64,000 nucleotides of DNA from Nocardiopsis ansamitocini (GCF_030268225.1 NZ_BSQG01000001.1:62001-126000); one strand, 5' to 3'; numbered from the stretch's first letter, positions 38,121 through 47,760 are shown. A program made the numbers and translations. Notes: generated from the letters alone by a model not told the origin.

Positions 38121-38330
38121 TCACCCGTCGTCGGCGGAAGGCTTGCGCGGCCGCCCCCGACGCGGGATCTCGCCGGTCTTCTTGGGCATCCGTCCGGCCC
38201 CGTCCAGCGCCCTGCGCAGCAAGAACTCGATCTGCGCGTTGGTACTGCGCAGTTCGTCACCGGCCCAGCGGGTCAGCGCGTCGTGCACCGCCGGGTCCAG
38301 CCGGAGCAGGATCTTCTTGCGTTCACTCAC
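38121..38330 (-). CDS. ribbon-helix-helix DNA-binding protein
   Basis: A 69-residue protein. MSERKKILLRLDPAVHDALTR is followed by WAGDELRSTNAQIEFLLRRAL, the Arc/MetJ fold with the beta strand KKILLRL, and a basic tail (PRRGRPRK). It lies 13 bases after the SPFH gene in the same operon. It could repress the operon, perhaps at the GTGATATCAC palindrome upstream, or act in localisation together with the SPFH protein. Confidence 0.8.
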   Translation of the reverse strand: MSERKKILLRLDPAVHDALTRWAGDELRSTNAQIEFLLRRALDGAGRMPKKTGEIPRRGRPRKPSADDG

Positions 38331-38343
38331 GCCACGATCACCG

Positions 38344-39279
38344 TCACGAGTAGAGCGACCCGGTGTTCACGACCGGCTGGGTGGCACGGTCCGCGCACAA
38401 CACGACCAACAGGTTGCTCACCATCGCCGCCTTCCGCTCCTCGTCCAGTTCCACCACATCCTCTTCCGCGAGGCGCTGGAGCGCCAAATCCACCATGCCC
38501 ACCGCGCCTTCGACGATGTACTTGCGAGCGGCCACGATGGCACCGGCCTGCTGGCGCTGGAGCATGGACTGGGCGATCTCGGGGGCGTAGGCCAGGTGGG
38601 TGAAGCGCGACTCGATGATCTTGACGCCGGCCGAATCGACGCGCTCGGCGATCTCCTCCGACAGCTTCTCGGTGATCTCGTCGGCGTTGTCGCGCAGGGA
38701 CAACCGGGCTGCCTCTTCGTGGGTGTCGTAGGGGTAGTTGTTGGCGATGTGGCGCACGGCCGCCTCGGTCTGGATGCTGACGAACCTGACGAAGTCGTCC
38801 ACCTCGAACATGGCCCTCGCGGTGTCCTTGACCTGCCAGACCACGACGGCGGCGATCTCGATGGGGCTACCGCCGGAGTCGTTGACCTTCATGACGGTGG
38901 TCTCGTGGTTGCGGATGCGGGTGGAGATGGGGTGCCGCGTGGTCAGCGGGTTGACCCAGCGCAGACCGTCGGTACGGATGGTGCCGGTGTAGCGGCCCAG
39001 GAACTGCAGCACACGGGCCTCGTTGGGGGCGACGACCGTCAGACCGGCACAGACCACGAGGCCGATGATGACGAGCAGTGAACCGCCCACGACCGTGAGC
39101 ACGGTCGGCAGCACGCCCTGGAGGCCGAAGATTCCCCAGGCCCCCACTCCGAGACCGGCCAGGAACAGGAGCAGGGCGAGGCCGAAGACGGGGAGCCCGG
39201 CGCGGCCGTCGGCGAGCTTCTCTCTGACCTGGGGGGTGGGCATCTCGACCCCGGTGACAGTGCCTTCTTTGGTGTGCAC
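38344..39279 (-). CDS. SPFH/Band 7 membrane protein
   Basis: A 311-residue protein. It has a cytoplasmic N-terminus, two membrane helices (about 30-80), then an SPFH domain ([32 protein letters not shown] at about 80-112; [46 protein letters not shown]). It likely forms membrane microdomain scaffolds. The GTG at 39279 has AAGGAA upstream; an ATG at about 39243 is the alternative. It is co-transcribed with a ribbon-helix-helix protein, a pairing I believe is recurrent in actinobacteria. Confidence 0.9.
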   Translation of the reverse strand: MHTKEGTVTGVEMPTPQVREKLADGRAGLPVFGLALLLFLAGLGVGAWGIFGLQGVLPTVLTVVGGSLLVIIGLVVCAGLTVVAPNEARVLQFLGRYTGTIRTDGLRWVNPLTTRHPISTRIRNHETTVMKVNDSGGSPIEIAAVVVWQVKDTARAMFEVDDFVRFVSIQTEAAVRHIANNYPYDTHEEAARLSLRDNADEITEKLSEEIAERVDSAGVKIIESRFTHLAYAPEIAQSMLQRQQAGAIVAARKYIVEGAVGMVDLALQRLAEEDVVELDEERKAAMVSNLLVVLCADRATQPVVNTGSLYS

Positions 39280-39301
39280 CTGAAAATTCCTTCCGTTCGC
39301 G

Positions 39302-39337
39302 AAGTGATGCCTTAAGCCTAGCATTGTGATATCACTT
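39302..39337 (-). promoter_or_regulatory. palindromic operator candidate before the SPFH operon
   Basis: Perfect 10-base palindrome GTGATATCAC (39326-39335). AAGTGAT (39302-39308) is also repeated inverted as ATCACTT (39331-39337). AT-rich, 23-58 bases before the SPFH start codon and 30 bases before the ABC remnant. Confidence 0.45.
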
Positions 39338-39366
39338 TTTTAAGCGAACGGGACGAGAGGATTCTG

Positions 39367-39450
39367 ATGATCGAAGCAAGCGGACTCACCAAGCGCTACG
39401 GCGACGCCCTGGCCACCGCCCGCGATCCCGAAGGAGCAGGCCAGTCATGA
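39367..39450 (+). pseudogene. collapsed ABC transporter ATPase gene
   Basis: A ribosome site (GAGAGGA), a start and 27 codons: MIEASGLTKRYGD is the usual N-terminus of an ABC exporter ATPase, then ARDPEGAGQS and a stop. The Walker, signature and switch regions are gone, apparently through an in-frame deletion of about 200 or more codons. The stop still overlaps the ATG of the permease remnant (ATGA), so the original operon layout is preserved. Confidence 0.7.
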
Positions 39451-39884
39451 CCACAACCGTTCCCGTTCCCAGCACCCCGTCTCCTACGGCCCCGCCGCGA
39501 GCGGTCGCGGCGGTTCGCCCCGAGTGAGCCAAACTGTGGTCGCTGCGCTCGACCTTCGTCCTTCTCGCACTGACACTGCTGACCGGTACCGGGTTCAGCG
39601 TGCTGCTGGCGCTGGGCGTGCTGCTGCGCAGCACGGCCGGCGCGATCACCACTGCCCTGGCCCTGATGTGGGCACCGATGGTCTTCGGCGCCCTGCTGCC
39701 GCAGTGGGCCCAGGAGAACGTGCTGCGCTATCTGCCCACCACCGCGGTCGACAGCCTGGTCGGCGGCCTGCCAGAGGGGTCCCCGTTGTACCTGGCGCCC
39801 TGGGCGGCAGCGCTGCTGGCCGCGGCATGGCCGGCGGTGGCCCTGGGCGCGGCGTTCGCCGTCCAGGCACGCCGCGACGCATAG
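39447..39884 (+). pseudogene. ABC exporter permease remnant with nonsense codon and deletion
   Basis: One frame codes for MTTTVPVPSTPSPTAPPRAV onwards, is stopped by TGA at 39525 (probably a former TGG, since EWAKLWSLRST is typical), then continues in the same frame. It shows one helix (STFVLLALTLLTGTGFS), then jumps to the last helices of the permease (VLLALGVLLRSTAG to the end). The middle of the gene, about 120 codons, is missing. Together with the truncated ATPase this is a dead efflux system. Confidence 0.7.
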
Positions 39885-40123
39885 GACACGTTGCCCGTGG
39901 CCGAGCAAAAAGAGTTTCCTCGGCTCACCGGGGCAACGGCGCGCGATCCGGACCTCGCGGAGGCAGGGCTTGCGCTGCGGTCGCACGCACAAGGGCGTGT
40001 TCGGTGCACTCGGCGGGTCTCTTCGCACGCAGGGATCAGGCCCCGCTCTCCACCAAGAACACCGCCTGGTCCGGGGCCGTTCGTCGGGCGTCTTCTGCTC
40101 GCCGCACGGCCCCGGACCGCCCC

Positions 40124-41224
40124 TCAGGCGCCGGCGGCGAGCACCGGATGGGGGCGCGGGGTCACCGTGACGGCCGTGCCCGGGGTGAGGTCACCGATGC
40201 TGGAGCTGGCGACCTGTGCGATCACCACCTGGTCGTCGGCGAGTCGCACCTGGACCCGGGCCAACGACCCCAGGAAGCTGGCGGCCACCACCCGGGCGGC
40301 ACCGGCCTCGTCCGGGGTCACCTCAAGTGCCTCAGGGCGCAGCAAAACGGTGACGTCCCCCTGCGCCGACCCCTCCAACAACGGAACCCTGGCCCCCAGC
40401 ACCTCGGCGTGGCCGTCGACGGCATGGCCGGGGACCTTGTTGGTGAGCCCCACGAAGTCGGCGACGAACTCGCTGGAGGGGCGGGCGTAGATGGTGGCGG
40501 GGTCGGCTATCTGCTCCAGGCGCCCCGCACGCATCACACCGACCCGGTCGGCCATGGCCAGCGCCTCCTCCTGGTCGTGTGTGACGAAGAGGGTGGTGAT
40601 GCCGACCTCCAGTTGGATGCGCCGGATCTCGTCGCGCAACTGGGCGCGGACCTTGGCGTCCAGCGCCGACAACGGTTCGTCCAGCAGCAACACCTGCGGT
40701 TCGATGGCCAGGGCCCGGGCGATCGCCACCCGCTGCTGCTGGCCGCCGGAGAGCTGGTGCGGATAGTGCGCGGTGTGCGACCCCAACCCCACCAGTTCCA
40801 GCAGTTCTCCAGCCCGGGTCCGCCGCTGCGCGGTGGCCCTGCCGCGCAGCCGCAGCCCGAAGGCCACATTGTCCAGCGCGGTCATGTTGGGGAACAGGCT
40901 GTACGCCTGGAAGACCATACCCATGTCGCGCTTGTTGGCGGGACGGTGCGTGATGTCGGTGCCGTCCACCAGGACCCGGCCGGAGTCCACCTGCTCCAGT
41001 CCGGCGAGCACGCGCAGGGCGGTGGTCTTGCCGCAGCCCGAAGGGCCGAGCAGGGCCACCAGCTCGCCGGGCGACAGCTCCAGGTCGAGCCCGTCGAGGG
41101 CGCGCACGGAGCCGAAGGTACGGGTCAGCTCGGCCAGGTGTACGCGCACACCCTGGGCGTTGAGGTGCTTGGCCGCATCGGGGGTCGTCGTCATGTGCGT
41201 CTTCTCTTCCGTCGTCACGGTCAC
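40124..41224 (-). CDS. ABC importer ATPase (PotA/FbpC type)
   Basis: A 366-residue ATPase. Walker A is GPSGCGKTT, the Q-loop MVFQAYSLFPNMT, the signature LSGGQQQRVAIARAL, Walker B LLLDEPLSALD and the switch His VTHDQEEAL. The C-terminal TOBE domain (VLLRPEALEVTPDEAGAARVV) fits importers of spermidine, iron or 2-aminoethylphosphonate. The GTG at 41224 overlaps the permease stop (GTGA); an ATG at 41194 is the alternative. It is last of four genes: binding protein, two permeases, ATPase. Confidence 0.93.
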   Translation of the reverse strand: MTVTTEEKTHMTTTPDAAKHLNAQGVRVHLAELTRTFGSVRALDGLDLELSPGELVALLGPSGCGKTTALRVLAGLEQVDSGRVLVDGTDITHRPANKRDMGMVFQAYSLFPNMTALDNVAFGLRLRGRATAQRRTRAGELLELVGLGSHTAHYPHQLSGGQQQRVAIARALAIEPQVLLLDEPLSALDAKVRAQLRDEIRRIQLEVGITTLFVTHDQEEALAMADRVGVMRAGRLEQIADPATIYARPSSEFVADFVGLTNKVPGHAVDGHAEVLGARVPLLEGSAQGDVTVLLRPEALEVTPDEAGAARVVAASFLGSLARVQVRLADDQVVIAQVASSSIGDLTPGTAVTVTPRPHPVLAAGA

Positions 41225-42051
41225 GATCCCTGCCGCGACCCGCGCCGCTGCCCCACGAAGGACAGCAGCGCCAGCAGGACGAACCCGAACATCAGCGCGG
41301 CCAGCGAGACCGCCACGGACAGGCTCGCGCTGCGCTTACCGATCTCGAAAACCCTGACCTGCAGGGTGTCGTAGTTGAGCAGGGAGGCGATCGTGAACTC
41401 TCCCAGGACCAGCGCGACCGAGATGAGCGCCGCGGAGAGGATGGCGGCTCGTACGTTGGGCACCACCACCCGCAGGATCACCGACCACCAGGAGGCCCCC
41501 AGGCTGAGCGCCGCCTCGGCCAGCGTCTTGAGGTCGATGGAGCGCAGTCCCGCGTCCAGCGCCCGATAGGAGTAGGGCAGCACCAGCACCACATAGACCA
41601 GGGCCAGGTTCAGGGGCGAGTCGCCCAGGAGGTAGCCGACCCAGGCATAGATCGGGGACAGTCCCACCACGATGACGATGGCCGGGATGGTCAGCGGCAA
41701 CAGGCAGACGAACTCCAGGACGCGGCGCAGGCGCGGCAGCCGCAACTGCACCCACACCATGGTGGGCAGCAACAGGACCAGCATCCCGAAGACGGTGAGC
41801 GCTGCCAGGCGCAGCGACACCCAGATGGCGTCCACCAGCGCGCGGTCCTGGCCGATGGCCAGCCAGGCGTCGGCGGTGCGTCCTTGTGCCCCGCGGGTCG
41901 AGAACTCCAGCATCGCCAGCAGCGGGAACAACAAATAGGCGCCGACCACGAACAGGACCGCCCAGCGCAGCGCGGCCGGTCCGCCCGCTCGGCGGCGACG
42001 GCTCGGCCTGGGATCGGGCACGGCGGCCTCGGCGGGGGTCAGCGCAGCCAT
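41221..42051 (-). CDS. ABC importer permease (PotC/FbpB-like)
   Basis: A 276-residue inner-membrane protein with six helices and the binding-protein-dependent EAA loop (KTLAEAALSLGASWWSVILRVVVP). It overlaps the other permease by 13 bases and the ATPase gene by 4. It forms the channel with the 42039-42980 product. Confidence 0.92.
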   Translation of the reverse strand: MAALTPAEAAVPDPRPSRRRRAGGPAALRWAVLFVVGAYLLFPLLAMLEFSTRGAQGRTADAWLAIGQDRALVDAIWVSLRLAALTVFGMLVLLLPTMVWVQLRLPRLRRVLEFVCLLPLTIPAIVIVVGLSPIYAWVGYLLGDSPLNLALVYVVLVLPYSYRALDAGLRSIDLKTLAEAALSLGASWWSVILRVVVPNVRAAILSAALISVALVLGEFTIASLLNYDTLQVRVFEIGKRSASLSVAVSLAALMFGFVLLALLSFVGQRRGSRQGS

Positions 42052-42980
42052 CGGGAGGTCCGCCTTTGCAGCAGGGCGTACAGGGACATCACCACGGCGA
42101 CCACGACCACCATGCCGAAGGCGAGCGCGTAGCCCACTCCCTCTTGGCCGAGGGAGACCTCACTGGTGAGGACGTTGCGGATCTGCAGCGGGACGATCGG
42201 ATCGCCCTGGGAGACCAGGGCCGCGGCCGTGGCGTAGGAGGAGAAGGAATTGGCGAAGAGCAGCAGCGCCGAGCCCGCGAAGGCGGGGGCGAGGATCGGG
42301 CCGGCGATGTGGCGCCAATAGTGCCAACCGGTGCCGCCCAGGCTCGCGTTGGCCTCGCCCCACTGCACGCGCAGTCCGTCCATGGCGGGCAGGAACACGA
42401 TGAACATCAGCGGGATCTGGAAGTAGCAGTAGACCAGGATCAGGCCGGGCATGTCGTAGAGCCAGTTGCCGCCGGCGAAGAGGTCCAGTCCGAAGGCGTC
42501 GCGCAGCATGATGGTCAACCAGCCGTTGAGGCCCACCGTCGCCAGGAACGCGAAGGCGAGCATGACGCCGCCGAACTGGGCGAGCACGCTGGACAGTGCG
42601 GTGACGAGGCGGCGGGTGACACCGTCGCCGCCCGAGCGGCCGGCGGCTGAGACGGCCCAGGCCAACAGGGCGCCCAGAACCGCACCGAGCAGCGCGGTGA
42701 CCAGGGACAACCAGATGGAGCGGCCGAAGGCGTCCATAAAGCGGGGGCCGGTGATGGCGGTGAGGTTGTCCAGGGAGAAGGCGCCGTTGCTGTCAGTGAA
42801 GGCACCGGAGACGACGATGAGCGTCGGCCAGAGAAGGAAGACCGCGATGAAGGCGAAGAAGGGCAGCGCGCCTGCGTGGTCGAGTGCGCAGCGCAGCACG
42901 GCACGGGAGCGGTGCGGTCGGGGCGGGGCGGGGGCCGTTGGCGTGGGGGCCTCTGCGGCGAGATCTGTCTCGGGGGTCAT
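42039..42980 (-). CDS. ABC importer permease (PotB-like)
   Basis: A 313-residue protein with a Pro/Ala-rich N-terminus, about six helices (FFAFIAVFLLWPTLIVVSGAF first) and an EAA-like loop (GEANASLGGTGWHYWRHIAGPILAP). It is located between the binding-protein gene and the second permease gene. Confidence 0.92.
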   Translation of the reverse strand: MTPETDLAAEAPTPTAPAPPRPHRSRAVLRCALDHAGALPFFAFIAVFLLWPTLIVVSGAFTDSNGAFSLDNLTAITGPRFMDAFGRSIWLSLVTALLGAVLGALLAWAVSAAGRSGGDGVTRRLVTALSSVLAQFGGVMLAFAFLATVGLNGWLTIMLRDAFGLDLFAGGNWLYDMPGLILVYCYFQIPLMFIVFLPAMDGLRVQWGEANASLGGTGWHYWRHIAGPILAPAFAGSALLLFANSFSSYATAAALVSQGDPIVPLQIRNVLTSEVSLGQEGVGYALAFGMVVVVAVVMSLYALLQRRTSRWLR

Positions 42981-43079
42981 GGCGTAGGCGTGTTTTTCCT
43001 GACTGGTGGGAGCGGGATCCGGGGCGCGGACGGTGGTTCCGGCCCCGGAACCCTACCTGGAGGGGAGCGGCTGGGCCGG

Positions 43080-44231
43080 TCAGGCCACCGCGTCGGCCCA
43101 GTTCTGTGTCAGGTACTCGGCGGCCGCGTCGCTTTGCTCCTGGGTCAGGGAGACGGGCTCCCCGTCGCTGGCGGGCAGGCGGCCGAAGGCATCGGTGTCG
43201 ATGGTTCCCGCGGACTCCATCGCCTCGGCGCGCGCGGGGCGGGCGAAGCCGTTGAGGTAGATGTTCTGGCCCTCGTCGGAGAACACGAACTCCTGCCACA
43301 GCCGGGCGGCGGCCGGGTGGGGGGCGTCGAGGTTGACGGCCTGGTAGTAGTAGGAGCTCACCACTGCGTCCTCGGGCACGAACACCTGCCAGTCGACCTG
43401 GCCTTCGAGGTCGAGGGTCTGCTGGGCGTTGGTGTAGTCCCAGTCGATGACCACGGGGGTCTCGCCCGAGGCGATGGTGGCCGGAGTCGGGTCCACCGGC
43501 AGGAAGTTGCCGGCTTCCTTGAGTTCGGCGAAGAACTCCACGCCCGGGGCGATGTCGTCGACGCTGCCCCCGTTGCCCAGGGCGGCCATGACCACCCCGG
43601 AGAAGGCAGCGCCCGCCTGGGTGGGGTCGCCGTTCAACGCGACCTTGCCCCGGTACTCCTCGCCCAGCAGGTCGTCGAGGCTGGTGGGGGCGGGGACCTC
43701 GTCGGCGTTGTAGCCCACGGACATGAATCCCGTGTAGTCGCCGACGTACTTGCCCTCGGGGTGCTTGATCGAGTCGTCGATGTCGTCCCAGGTCTCGACC
43801 TGGTAGGGGGCGAAGTGCTTGTCGGCGTTTGCCAGGGCGACGGCTTGGCCGAGGTCGAACACGTCGGGGGCGCGGTCGGTGCCGGCGTTCTGCTCGGCGG
43901 CGTTGATCTCCTCCTGGCTGGTGGCGTCGGAGGCGGCGGAGTTGACGGTGATGTCGTACTTCTCTTCGAAGGTGGAGATCATCTCGCCGTAGTTGGCCCA
44001 GTCCGGCGGCAGTGCGATGACGTTGAGCTCGCCCTCCTCCTGAGCGGCTTCGATCAGCCCCTCCAGGCCGCCGAGGTCGGCCGCCGAGGTCGCGCCGGCC
44101 GCCTCCCCGCGGTCGGCGCCGTCCCCCGAGGGCGCCGGGGGCGCACCGCAGGCACTCAGGAGCAGCAGTCCGCTCAGTGCGGCTGCGGTCGGCTTCCAGA
44201 GCGCGACGGGTCGGTCAGATCGGTTTCGCAT
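43080..44231 (-). CDS. extracellular binding lipoprotein of the importer
   Basis: A 383-residue protein with signal peptide and lipobox (LLLLSAC, Cys at about 28). It belongs to the spermidine/iron/2-AEP family of solute-binding proteins: LIEAAQEEGELNVIALPPDW near the start, SVGYNADEVPAPTSLDDLL in the middle. The ATG at 44231 gives MRNRSDRPVAL; an ATG at 44243 is also open. I cannot settle the ligand. No clustered tyrosines typical of iron-binding proteins stand out except YYY near residue 305. Confidence 0.9.
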   Translation of the reverse strand: MRNRSDRPVALWKPTAAALSGLLLLSACGAPPAPSGDGADRGEAAGATSAADLGGLEGLIEAAQEEGELNVIALPPDWANYGEMISTFEEKYDITVNSAASDATSQEEINAAEQNAGTDRAPDVFDLGQAVALANADKHFAPYQVETWDDIDDSIKHPEGKYVGDYTGFMSVGYNADEVPAPTSLDDLLGEEYRGKVALNGDPTQAGAAFSGVVMAALGNGGSVDDIAPGVEFFAELKEAGNFLPVDPTPATIASGETPVVIDWDYTNAQQTLDLEGQVDWQVFVPEDAVVSSYYYQAVNLDAPHPAAARLWQEFVFSDEGQNIYLNGFARPARAEAMESAGTIDTDAFGRLPASDGEPVSLTQEQSDAAAEYLTQNWADAVA

Positions 44232-44628
44232 GGCGCTTACCATTCCGTTTTCTGCGCGGCCAGGGGAGGCACACCCGCTCCGGCTGGGTACCGGGCCAGG
44301 GGTTACGGCCGGGTACGGCCGGTGCGTTGACACGATCCCATGGCGGTCATCGCATTTTGGCAACGGCTTGGAGAACTTAGTGGGGACGATTTCGCCAACC
44401 ATGACATTTGGCAACATTTAGCAATGAAACAGTACATTCTGGTGGCCCGATCGACCGGGATACGGCCGATCACGTGCACCCTTGCTGCCGTTAAGGGTTG
44501 CTATATCGGCTCTGGCGCGGTTAGCTCGGTTTTTCCTGCAGCCGCACCGGGCCGGCCAGCAGACGTCGCTGGCCGACGCCGTTTCGTCCCGCCCGAATCC
44601 CCCCGCCCATACGTCCAAGAGCGAGCCC
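44232..44628. promoter_or_regulatory. divergent promoter region with repeated TTGGCAAC
   Basis: 397 bases between the importer operon and the conservon. TTGGCAAC occurs at 44357-44364 and 44408-44415, 51 bases apart, in an AT-rich setting (CAACATTTAGCAATG), and could be a regulator site for the minus-strand importer. No gene supported. Confidence 0.35.
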
Positions 44629-46929
44629 ATGAAGAAAGAGCAGCGCCGGTCGATCCGCGCACGCCTCGTAGCGCTGGCGCTCATCCCGAGCACCGCCCTG
44701 CTTGCCCTGTGGATCGCCATCACCAGCGTCCTGGTGGGCGACATGGTCGACCTCCGACGGAGCGCGGCCTTCACCGACACCATCGGCATGCCGGTGCTCA
44801 GCGTCATCACCGATCTCCAGGCCGAACGGCGCGCCACCATGGAGTACATCGCCGGTGACCGGACCGGACGCGTCGACTACCGCGCGGGTGTGCAGGAGGC
44901 CCGTGACCGAACGGACCAGACCATCGACGACTTCGCCGGCGCGCTGGGACGGGTCCCCGATCGTGCGCTGCCCTCCACCGCGCACAGCCGGATCGAGACG
45001 TTCGAGGACTACCTCGCGTCGCTCCCATTGCACCGTGCCGCGATGGACGCCATCGCCCCGAGCCGCGCCGGCGGCAGCCACCCCTTCGACATGGCGATCG
45101 AGGCCGGGCTGCTCATCTGGGACGTGCAGGTGGAGATCTCCGACCCCGCGCTGTCCCAGCAGGCTCGCAGTCTGACCTCGCTGATGCGCGCCCGCGAACT
45201 GCTCTCGCAGGAGGACGCCCTGATCGTCCACGCGGTGACCGCGGACTCCTTCACCATCACCGACCACGCCGACTTCTCCCGCGCGGTCGGGGCACAGCGC
45301 TACCTCTACACCCAGATCGCCCCCGAACTCAGCCCGCAGGAACGCGCGGCATACGACGAGGTGACCGGCACGGCCTTCTACCGAACCGTGCGCGAACTGG
45401 AGAACGACGTGATCACCGGCGGTCCCCTCCAGACAGGACTGCCCGTCAACAGCCAGGTGTGGAAGAACGCCCGGGTATCGGTGGACCTGGACTTCCAGCG
45501 GGTGGAGCGCGACCAGACCGACGCGGTCCTGGAGCAGGGCCGCCAGGCGTCCGTCGAACTCATGATCGGCGTCGTCGCCGTCAGCACGATGGCGCTGGCC
45601 GTGGTCGTGGCCTCGCTGCTGTTCTCCCTGCGCGTGGTCCGGGCCCTGGGACAGCGGCTGAACACTCTGCGCGACGCCACCCTGGACTACGCCCACACCC
45701 GGCTTCCCGACATCACCCGGCGGCTCAGAGCGGGCGAGCAGGTGGACATCGTCGCCGACGCCCCGATGCTCAGCACAGGCCCCCGGGACGAGATCGGCCA
45801 GGTGACCGAGGCATTCAACCTGGCGCAGCGGGCCGCGGTGGAGTCAGCGGCCGAAGAGGCCCGGCTTCGCGCGGGCGTGCGCAACGTCTTCCGCAATGTC
45901 GCACGCCGCGCCCAGACCCTGCTGCACCGCCAACTGGGCCTGCTGGACACCCTGGAGCAGTCAGAGACCCAGCCCGCGGTACTTGAGTCGCTGTTCAAGA
46001 TCGACCACCTGAGCACCCAGATGCGCCGCAACGCCGACAACCTGATGCTGCTCACCGACGACCGCACCCTGGTCCGGCGCAGCGAGGAACCGCTCCCCCT
46101 GGGGCACGCGGTGCGCGCGGCCTCCAGCGAGATCGAGGCGTACGCCCGGGTCAAACTGCTGACCACCACCGAGGCCGCGCTGCGGGGGCCGGTAGCCGCG
46201 GACGTGGTGCGCCTGCTGGCAGAGCTTCTGGACAACGCAACCGTCTTCTCCCCTCCGCACACCCCGGTGATGGTGCGCGCCGAGGCATTGTCCAACGGCT
46301 ACTACTCCCTGGAGGTCGAGGACCGCGGGCTGGGCATGACCGCCGAGGGCTACACCGAGGCGAACGAGCTCCTGAAAGGCACCTCGGAGGGGTTCAGCCT
46401 GGCCGACATGCGCGAGGACTCCCGCCTGGGACTGATCGTGATCGCGACCCTGGCCCAACGCCACCGCCTGAAGGTGACGCTGCGCCCCTCCCCCTACAAC
46501 GGGACGCAGGCCATCGTGGTGCTTCCCCCCGAGGTCATCGCCGAGCCGGGTACGGCCACCGCCGCACCTGCGCTGCCGGCCCGCCTGACCGAGTCCCCCA
46601 CCGGACCGCCGCCCCCCGCGCCGACGGCGCTCATGCCTGCGCGCCCGGCAACCCCCGCACCGCGCCGAAGCGCCCCGGCACCGCGCACGACCGCGGAATC
46701 CACCTACAAGGGCTTGCCCCGCAGGGTCCGCGGCACCAAAGGCACCCCGGATTCAGCCCCCGCTCCGCAGCCGGACCCCGTGGTGGAGCGCGCACCCGTG
46801 CGCCCCCACCCGCCGGCGCGAGAGCGGTCGCTGGAGGAGATCCGGGCCATGATGAGTTCCTTCCAACAGGGCACCCGGCACGGGCGCACCGGCAGCGGAA
46901 GCGACCACCACACCACGGAGGGCCGATGA
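44629..46929 (+). CDS. cvnA: conservon sensor kinase-like protein, CvnA
   Basis: A 766-residue membrane protein. The first helix is at about 12-38, an extracellular nitrate/nitrite-sensing-like domain at 40-310 and the second helix at about 320-345. A HAMP-like linker follows, then an ATPase domain (N-box LLAELLDNATVFSPP at about 525; DRGLGMTAEGY; SRLGLIVIATLAQRH), and a Pro/Arg-rich tail. No phosphoacceptor His in the standard context. The ATG at 44629 fits (MKKEQRRSIRARLVALAL). First of the four-gene conservon that couples a membrane sensor to a small GTPase. Confidence 0.93.
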   Translation: MKKEQRRSIRARLVALALIPSTALLALWIAITSVLVGDMVDLRRSAAFTDTIGMPVLSVITDLQAERRATMEYIAGDRTGRVDYRAGVQEARDRTDQTIDDFAGALGRVPDRALPSTAHSRIETFEDYLASLPLHRAAMDAIAPSRAGGSHPFDMAIEAGLLIWDVQVEISDPALSQQARSLTSLMRARELLSQEDALIVHAVTADSFTITDHADFSRAVGAQRYLYTQIAPELSPQERAAYDEVTGTAFYRTVRELENDVITGGPLQTGLPVNSQVWKNARVSVDLDFQRVERDQTDAVLEQGRQASVELMIGVVAVSTMALAVVVASLLFSLRVVRALGQRLNTLRDATLDYAHTRLPDITRRLRAGEQVDIVADAPMLSTGPRDEIGQVTEAFNLAQRAAVESAAEEARLRAGVRNVFRNVARRAQTLLHRQLGLLDTLEQSETQPAVLESLFKIDHLSTQMRRNADNLMLLTDDRTLVRRSEEPLPLGHAVRAASSEIEAYARVKLLTTTEAALRGPVAADVVRLLAELLDNATVFSPPHTPVMVRAEALSNGYYSLEVEDRGLGMTAEGYTEANELLKGTSEGFSLADMREDSRLGLIVIATLAQRHRLKVTLRPSPYNGTQAIVVLPPEVIAEPGTATAAPALPARLTESPTGPPPPAPTALMPARPATPAPRRSAPAPRTTAESTYKGLPRRVRGTKGTPDSAPAPQPDPVVERAPVRPHPPARERSLEEIRAMMSSFQQGTRHGRTGSGSDHHTTEGR

Positions 46930-47375
46930 CCGATCCCACAACCACCGCTCCGACCACGGCACAACTGGACTGGCTGCTCAACGAGCTGGTGGAGCGGCTG
47001 CCCGGTGCACGCGAAGCGGTCCTGCTCTCGTCCGACGGCCTGCTGCTGTCCGCTTCCAGCCACACCGGGCAGGAACGGGCCGAGCGCATCAGCGCCATCG
47101 CCTCGGGCTTCTCCAGCCTGGCGCGCGGGGCCGCTCGCCAGCTCGCCGCCAACGAGGTCCGCCAGACCGTGGTCGAGATGGACAACGCCTTTCTCTTCGT
47201 GATCGCGGCCGGGAACGGGGCGTGCCTGAGCCTGGTCTCCGACGCCGAGGCCGACGTCGGCCTGGTCGCCTACGAGATCAACCGGCTCGTGCGCCAGGTC
47301 GGCCCGCACCTGTCCGCGCTGCCGCGCAACCGTCGCCCGGCAGCACCAGGATTTTCGGGCGGGGAGAACGGTTGA
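46926..47375 (+). CDS. cvnB: roadblock/LC7 protein, CvnB
   Basis: A 149-residue protein of the roadblock/LC7 fold (LDWLLNELVERLPGAREAVLLSSDGLLLSASS, then ERISAIASGFSSLARGAAR). These act with the conservon GTPase as regulator or scaffold. Its start overlaps the stop of cvnA by 4 bases. Confidence 0.93.
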   Translation: MTDPTTTAPTTAQLDWLLNELVERLPGAREAVLLSSDGLLLSASSHTGQERAERISAIASGFSSLARGAARQLAANEVRQTVVEMDNAFLFVIAAGNGACLSLVSDAEADVGLVAYEINRLVRQVGPHLSALPRNRRPAAPGFSGGENG

Positions 47376-47743
47376 GCGTCACACCCGGAGACGGCTTCGG
47401 CGACGGAGGGGGCCGACTGATCAGGCCCTACTCGCTGACCGGCGGGCGCACCCGACCGTCCCGGTCGGATTTCGCCATGACCTCTCAGGTGGTGGCGGTT
47501 CCGATGATGCGCCGCGCGGTGGAGTTGGAGCCCGAACACCGTGCGATCCTGGTCGAGTGCGCGCGGCCCGCCTCCGTGGCCGAGATATCAGCCCGGGTTC
47601 GCCTGCCGCTGGGCGTCTTGCGCATCCTGCTCGCCGATCTTCTCGACGGCGGGCACGTGATGGTTCATGAGTCGACCTGGCAGCGCGAGCGGCCCGACGC
47701 TCAGACCCTGCGTTCCGTGATCGACCGCATCCGCGCTCTCTGA
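47372..47743 (+). CDS. cvnC: DUF742 protein, CvnC
   Basis: A 123-residue DUF742 protein (RLIRPYSLTGGRTRPS; EPEHRAILVECARPASVAEISARVRLPLGVLRILLADL). The start is TTG at 47372, overlapping the stop of cvnB and preceded by GGGGAG, a rare start codon that may keep its level low. It probably has a winged-helix fold and contacts CvnD. Confidence 0.92.
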   Translation: MSVTPGDGFGDGGGRLIRPYSLTGGRTRPSRSDFAMTSQVVAVPMMRRAVELEPEHRAILVECARPASVAEISARVRLPLGVLRILLADLLDGGHVMVHESTWQRERPDAQTLRSVIDRIRAL

Positions 47744-47760
47744 GAAGGAGACGACACGAT

